NCBI RefSeq assembly: GCF_028462125.1
Contig: NZ_CP115467.1
Coordinates: 186,001-250,000, forward strand
Length of the DNA stretch: 64,000 bases
Reading direction: 5' to 3'
Origin: Leptospira sp. GIMC2001
GTDB taxonomy: Bacteria; Spirochaetota; Leptospiria; Leptospirales; Leptospiraceae
Shown: positions 61,291 through 64,000 of the stretch, piece after piece
Numbering within the stretch: the first letter of the stretch is position 1
Layout of the letters: the number at the start of each line of letters is the position of its first letter
Notes under the pieces: generated by a model
The model's database searches: none
The model's input: only the letters and a program-made list of their open reading frames with translations
What the model was told of the DNA's origin: nothing
Program-made: the position numbers and the translations under genes

Positions 61291-61899
61291 TCAATTTTCA
61301 TACATTCGAACATATCCATCAATATTTTCAATGCGTTTTAACCATGCTTGTATAGATGGATATTTTCCTAGATCGAATCCCCCCTCATCTGCAACATGAG
61401 TGTATGAATACAAAGATATATCTGCCAAACTGATTCTATCTCCAACAAAAAAGTCTTTTTGTTCCAAATGATTATCCATAATAGTTAATGCCTTGTTTCC
61501 ACCAGATTGTTTACTTTCATACTCCGCGAATCGCTCTGATGGAAGTCCTAGATACTTACTGATAAACCGAGCAACGGCAATATAGGGTTCATGACTGTAT
61601 TGTTCAAAAAATTGCCATTCAAGCATTTTATGATAATCAAAAGGATCATTTGGAATCAATTCACTGCCTAAAGATAAAAAATTGATTATCGCATTGGATT
61701 CAGATAAATACTTTCCATCCCTTAATTCGAGAACAGGCACTTTGCCATTTTGGTTCATGATCAGAAAATCTTTCGTTTGAGTTTCATTTTTTAGAATATC
61801 AATTTCAATCCATTCATGTTCAATTTTCAAAATTGACGTAGTCAAAATGATTTTATAACAATTCCCAGATTTTCTATCTCCGTAAATTTTCAATTGCAT
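61291..61899 (-). CDS. Glutathione S-transferase family protein
   Basis: A 202-residue GST fold. The thioredoxin part has KIYGDRKSGNCYKI, NGKVPVLELRDG and LSESNAIINFL, where Ser/Cys in SGNC is the likely thiol contact. The all-helical C-domain has FVGDRISLADISLYSY. It may conjugate glutathione or bind ligand. It lies convergent with the QOR-like gene; its upstream region (61900-62152) contains a direct repeat. Confidence 0.88.
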   Translation of the reverse strand: MQLKIYGDRKSGNCYKIILTTSILKIEHEWIEIDILKNETQTKDFLIMNQNGKVPVLELRDGKYLSESNAIINFLSLGSELIPNDPFDYHKMLEWQFFEQYSHEPYIAVARFISKYLGLPSERFAEYESKQSGGNKALTIMDNHLEQKDFFVGDRISLADISLYSYTHVADEGGFDLGKYPSIQAWLKRIENIDGYVRMYEN

Positions 61900-61952
61900 T
61901 TTCCTCTTTATCAGATATCAAACATTTTCGTTTTACAAGTTTTGAGTCAAAT

Positions 61953-61995
61953 CTGTAAAGTATGCATTGAGACAGAACTGTAAAGTATGTATGAG
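61953..61995. repeat. Direct repeat upstream of the GST gene
   Basis: CTGTAAAGTATG occurs at 61953-61964 and 61978-61989, followed by similar CATTGAG and TATGAG endings. The 25-base period would place two sites about two and a half helical turns apart, possibly for a regulator of the GST gene. The remainder of 61900-62152 shows no gene. Confidence 0.5.
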
Positions 61996-62152
61996 TACAC
62001 TCAATCTGGGAATAGCCTTGATGAGACATAAGATTGATTATGGGAAGTTGCACCTTTTTTACAAATCAAACTCGATCCTATCTTATTTTAGAAAGTTAAC
62101 TATATCGGGATTCCATATTGACAGAAATATCAACCATACAAAACGTTCTACT

Positions 62153-62362
62153 ATGATAATGATTGTGGTTAAATCTGTTTTGATTTTAGTTGGTTGCATT
62201 CTTGGTTGCGGTGTTCTTGGTTTTTTGATACCATTCATTATTGCTTTATTTGATCCAACACAAAATCCAGCCTGGTCATTCATTCCGATGATAACAGTTC
62301 CGATTGGTTTTGGAATTGGTTTCTTTTTGGGAATCTATCTGATCTTCCGTTTCTATGTTTAA
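62153..62362 (+). CDS. Small membrane protein, 69 aa
   Basis: Two hydrophobic helices (about 3-27 and 45-66) with Gly-rich faces. ATG 62153 starts the hydrophobic run. The frame stays open to 61967 on the left but those residues are low in hydrophobicity and lie over the repeat. No Shine-Dalgarno is clear. The gene precedes the BASS-type transporter by 28 bases. Not recognised. Confidence 0.5.
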   Translation: MIMIVVKSVLILVGCILGCGVLGFLIPFIIALFDPTQNPAWSFIPMITVPIGFGIGFFLGIYLIFRFYV

Positions 62363-62390
62363 TCATTCTCCGTAAAATCAATTTTTTTCT

Positions 62391-63230
62391 ATGTTGATGC
62401 AAATCGTTCTCATTATTGTGAGTTTTTCATCCATGTATGCACTTGGATTGAGTTTTCATTTTCAAGAAATAAAATCAATATTTCGATTTTGGAAATCGAC
62501 TCTTGGAATCCTACTGTACAATTTTGCAGTTCTTCCAGGAATAACCTTTTGGATATTGAACTATTCAGATTTCGATCCAGAAATTTCTATAGGGATTTTC
62601 CTTGCGGCAGCAGCACCAGGTGGTGCGTCTGCGGCGATATTTGTACTGCGAGCAAAAGGAAACCCAGCATTCGGCGGATTGCTCATCATCTTATTGAATC
62701 TATTCAGTACAGTCATAACACCAATTCTCTTTGCCTTGTATTCGGGTATTGAATTATCTGCTGGCTATTCTGTCGCAAAGAAGTTACTCATTGTTAGCTT
62801 TTTAATTCAAGGCCTTCCTTTGATTGTTGGAATATGGAATCGAGCGAAATTTTTATCTCTATCAAGGAGATTGTTACCAATAGCGGTTAAAGTAAGTAAT
62901 TTTTCCTTAGCTATTGCAATAGGAATTTTGGTTGTTTATTATTATGATGAGCTGTTTAGTTTCGGATGGATTGTTTGGTCGGTAATCCTAATCGTAATTT
63001 TTATTTCTATCATCAGCGGATTATTCTTTTACAATCTTGATACAAGTTGGAAAGCTTCAATCTCAGTAGTGACTTCTGTTCGAAGTTTGTCACTTGCATT
63101 ATTGCTGTCTGAGATCCAACTCAAAAGTCCAACCACCCTTCTTGTGATTTTGGTTTATGGATTCTTGATGTATCTTCTTACAGAATTGTCAGCTAGAATT
63201 TGGGTTCAAACTGCTCATAAAAATACATAG
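62391..63230 (+). CDS. BASS-family (bile acid:sodium symporter-like) transporter
   Basis: A 279-residue polytopic protein with about nine helices. The motif AAAAPGGASAAIFVLRAKGN followed by PAFGGLL matches the crossover region of SBF/BASS symporters. It probably exports or imports an organic anion with sodium. The start is ATG 62391 (or 62397). It is preceded by a small membrane protein gene. Confidence 0.82.
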   Translation: MLMQIVLIIVSFSSMYALGLSFHFQEIKSIFRFWKSTLGILLYNFAVLPGITFWILNYSDFDPEISIGIFLAAAAPGGASAAIFVLRAKGNPAFGGLLIILLNLFSTVITPILFALYSGIELSAGYSVAKKLLIVSFLIQGLPLIVGIWNRAKFLSLSRRLLPIAVKVSNFSLAIAIGILVVYYYDELFSFGWIVWSVILIVIFISIISGLFFYNLDTSWKASISVVTSVRSLSLALLLSEIQLKSPTTLLVILVYGFLMYLLTELSARIWVQTAHKNT

Positions 63231-63351
63231 ATAAAAGTTTTGTTGTCTGATTTAAATTTCTTTCTTTCTAAAGGATGGTATCTTTAAATTTCAAAAGCCT
63301 ATTAATGTAGAAACTCATTTTAGTCGAACATAAATATAGGTACCTTGCAAC

Positions 63352-63975
63352 ATGAAGTTTATCAAATCCATTTCTTTTTTTCTTTTAATTTTTGTTGTAA
63401 CCTTCAATCAATTCTCAGCTCAGATCTCCAAATCCAAAAAACAAGAATTGATTCGATATGCTCGTGAGATGAGTTCTAAGCAAATCAAATACGGAGAAAC
63501 TTGGAAACCAAATGATCGAGAGCTAAATTACGTTATGGATTGTTCGAACACATTGCTCTATAGCTACGATCGTATTTTTGATGTTAGATTGCCTCGCACT
63601 TCTCTAGATCAATTCAATTACGTTAAGAAAAATGGTAAATTCCATGCTTCGGAAAATTTGATCAATGGTTCTGGAGAAATCGATATTGATAAAATACGAA
63701 AATCATTACAAATTGGCGATATACTATTTTGGGAAAACACGTACAATGTGTCCCACAATCCGCCCGTTTCTCATGTCATGATCTACCTCGGCAAAAACAA
63801 AGATGGGCGAATGAAAATGTTTGGAGCGGGTTCCTATGGATCTGGTGAACAAACGACCAATGGTGGGATTGATGTTTACGTTTTTGATCCAAACCGTTTT
63901 ATGGGATGTGTCAAAAGCTCAACCGGAAAATGCAAAATCAACGGCCGTTTCATCGGATATGGTCGGATCCTATAG
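63352..63975 (+). CDS. NlpC/P60-type cysteine peptidase, exported
   Basis: A 207-residue protein with a signal peptide (about 1-23). The catalytic Cys64 is in YVMDCSNTLLYSYD, and His141 in PPVSHVMIYLG; LQIGDILFW between them is typical. This fold cuts peptidoglycan stems (NlpC/P60) or acts as an amidase. It is separated from its neighbours by a 121-base AT-rich region with no other gene. Confidence 0.82.
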   Translation: MKFIKSISFFLLIFVVTFNQFSAQISKSKKQELIRYAREMSSKQIKYGETWKPNDRELNYVMDCSNTLLYSYDRIFDVRLPRTSLDQFNYVKKNGKFHASENLINGSGEIDIDKIRKSLQIGDILFWENTYNVSHNPPVSHVMIYLGKNKDGRMKMFGAGSYGSGEQTTNGGIDVYVFDPNRFMGCVKSSTGKCKINGRFIGYGRIL

Positions 63976-64000
63976 TTTGCAAAATTCTCTATAATTTTTT

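Noticed and set aside
61967..62152. N-terminal extension of the small membrane protein
   Set aside because: Runs through the direct repeat, has no Shine-Dalgarno and is unlike the hydrophobic domain that follows.

Overview
The window reads as AT-rich chromosomal DNA of a spirochaete of the genus Leptospira. The signs are many lipoproteins with relaxed lipoboxes (ending HC, NC, FC, GC), several class III adenylate cyclases, a FecR protein linked to a cyclase, an 8-cysteine secreted protein, an efp/epmB pair, and dense short-spaced genes that often overlap by 4 or 11 bases. I cannot assign a species. There are no rRNA or convincing tRNA genes, no insertion sequence, no phage genes and no CRISPR array.

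Layout. 1-6.2 kb: a truncated GAF/SpoIIE phosphatase behind argB, a nitrilase-family amidase, a YceI lipoprotein, an M30-like metallopeptidase lipoprotein and a secreted protein of unknown role. 6.2-9.1 kb: a methyl-accepting receptor coupled to a glycerophosphodiesterase, and a leucine-rich-repeat lipoprotein. 9.05-14.96 kb: a five-gene surface-glycan operon (nucleotidyltransferase/GT2 fusion, sugar-nucleotide epimerase-like protein, GT2, SGNH acyltransferase-like protein, GT-C-like membrane protein). 14.9-19.6 kb: an HtrA protease paired with a catalytically dead paralogue, a 7TM protein with a GHKL ATPase domain, and apt. 19.8-25.5 kb: a large TonB-dependent receptor, a HET-C-like protein, a Cys-rich protein and a GT39-type membrane transferase facing a TetR gene across a perfect palindrome.

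26.2-32.4 kb: a minus-strand operon with a nucleotidyltransferase-like protein, a membrane adenylate cyclase, a FecR protein and a TIG/FN3 membrane protein. 32.4-38.9 kb: a lipoprotein, epmB, efp, mtnB, a 601-residue unknown protein and an M61 peptidase. 38.9-40.6 kb: the most unusual part. A short leader ORF with a very strong Shine-Dalgarno, a two-domain foldable RNA and a T-rich tract precede an ECF sigma factor with its NrsF-like membrane anti-sigma factor; a (GATT)19 microsatellite follows. 40.6-49.1 kb: alpha/beta hydrolases, a second adenylate cyclase, a cupredoxin-like protein, DinB-like and DedA/ATP-grasp fusion genes, and a beta-helix lipoprotein.

49.2-55.5 kb: htpX, a permease, an SspB-like adaptor, a PglF/FlaA1-type dehydratase and a STAS/zinc-ribbon protein. 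55.5-64 kb: an accessory zone with a thioesterase, TetR, nitroreductase, AraC, SRPBCC protein, quinone-oxidoreductase-like enzyme, GST, a BASS-type transporter and an NlpC/P60 protein, with clear palindromic operators between divergent genes.

Themes: cAMP and partner-switch signalling (cyclases, GAF/SpoIIE, STAS, membrane ATPase), envelope glycan assembly, extracytoplasmic stress (HtrA, HtpX, ECF/NrsF, SspB-like) and xenobiotic-type responses. All functional statements are from sequence motifs read by eye; no database search was run.
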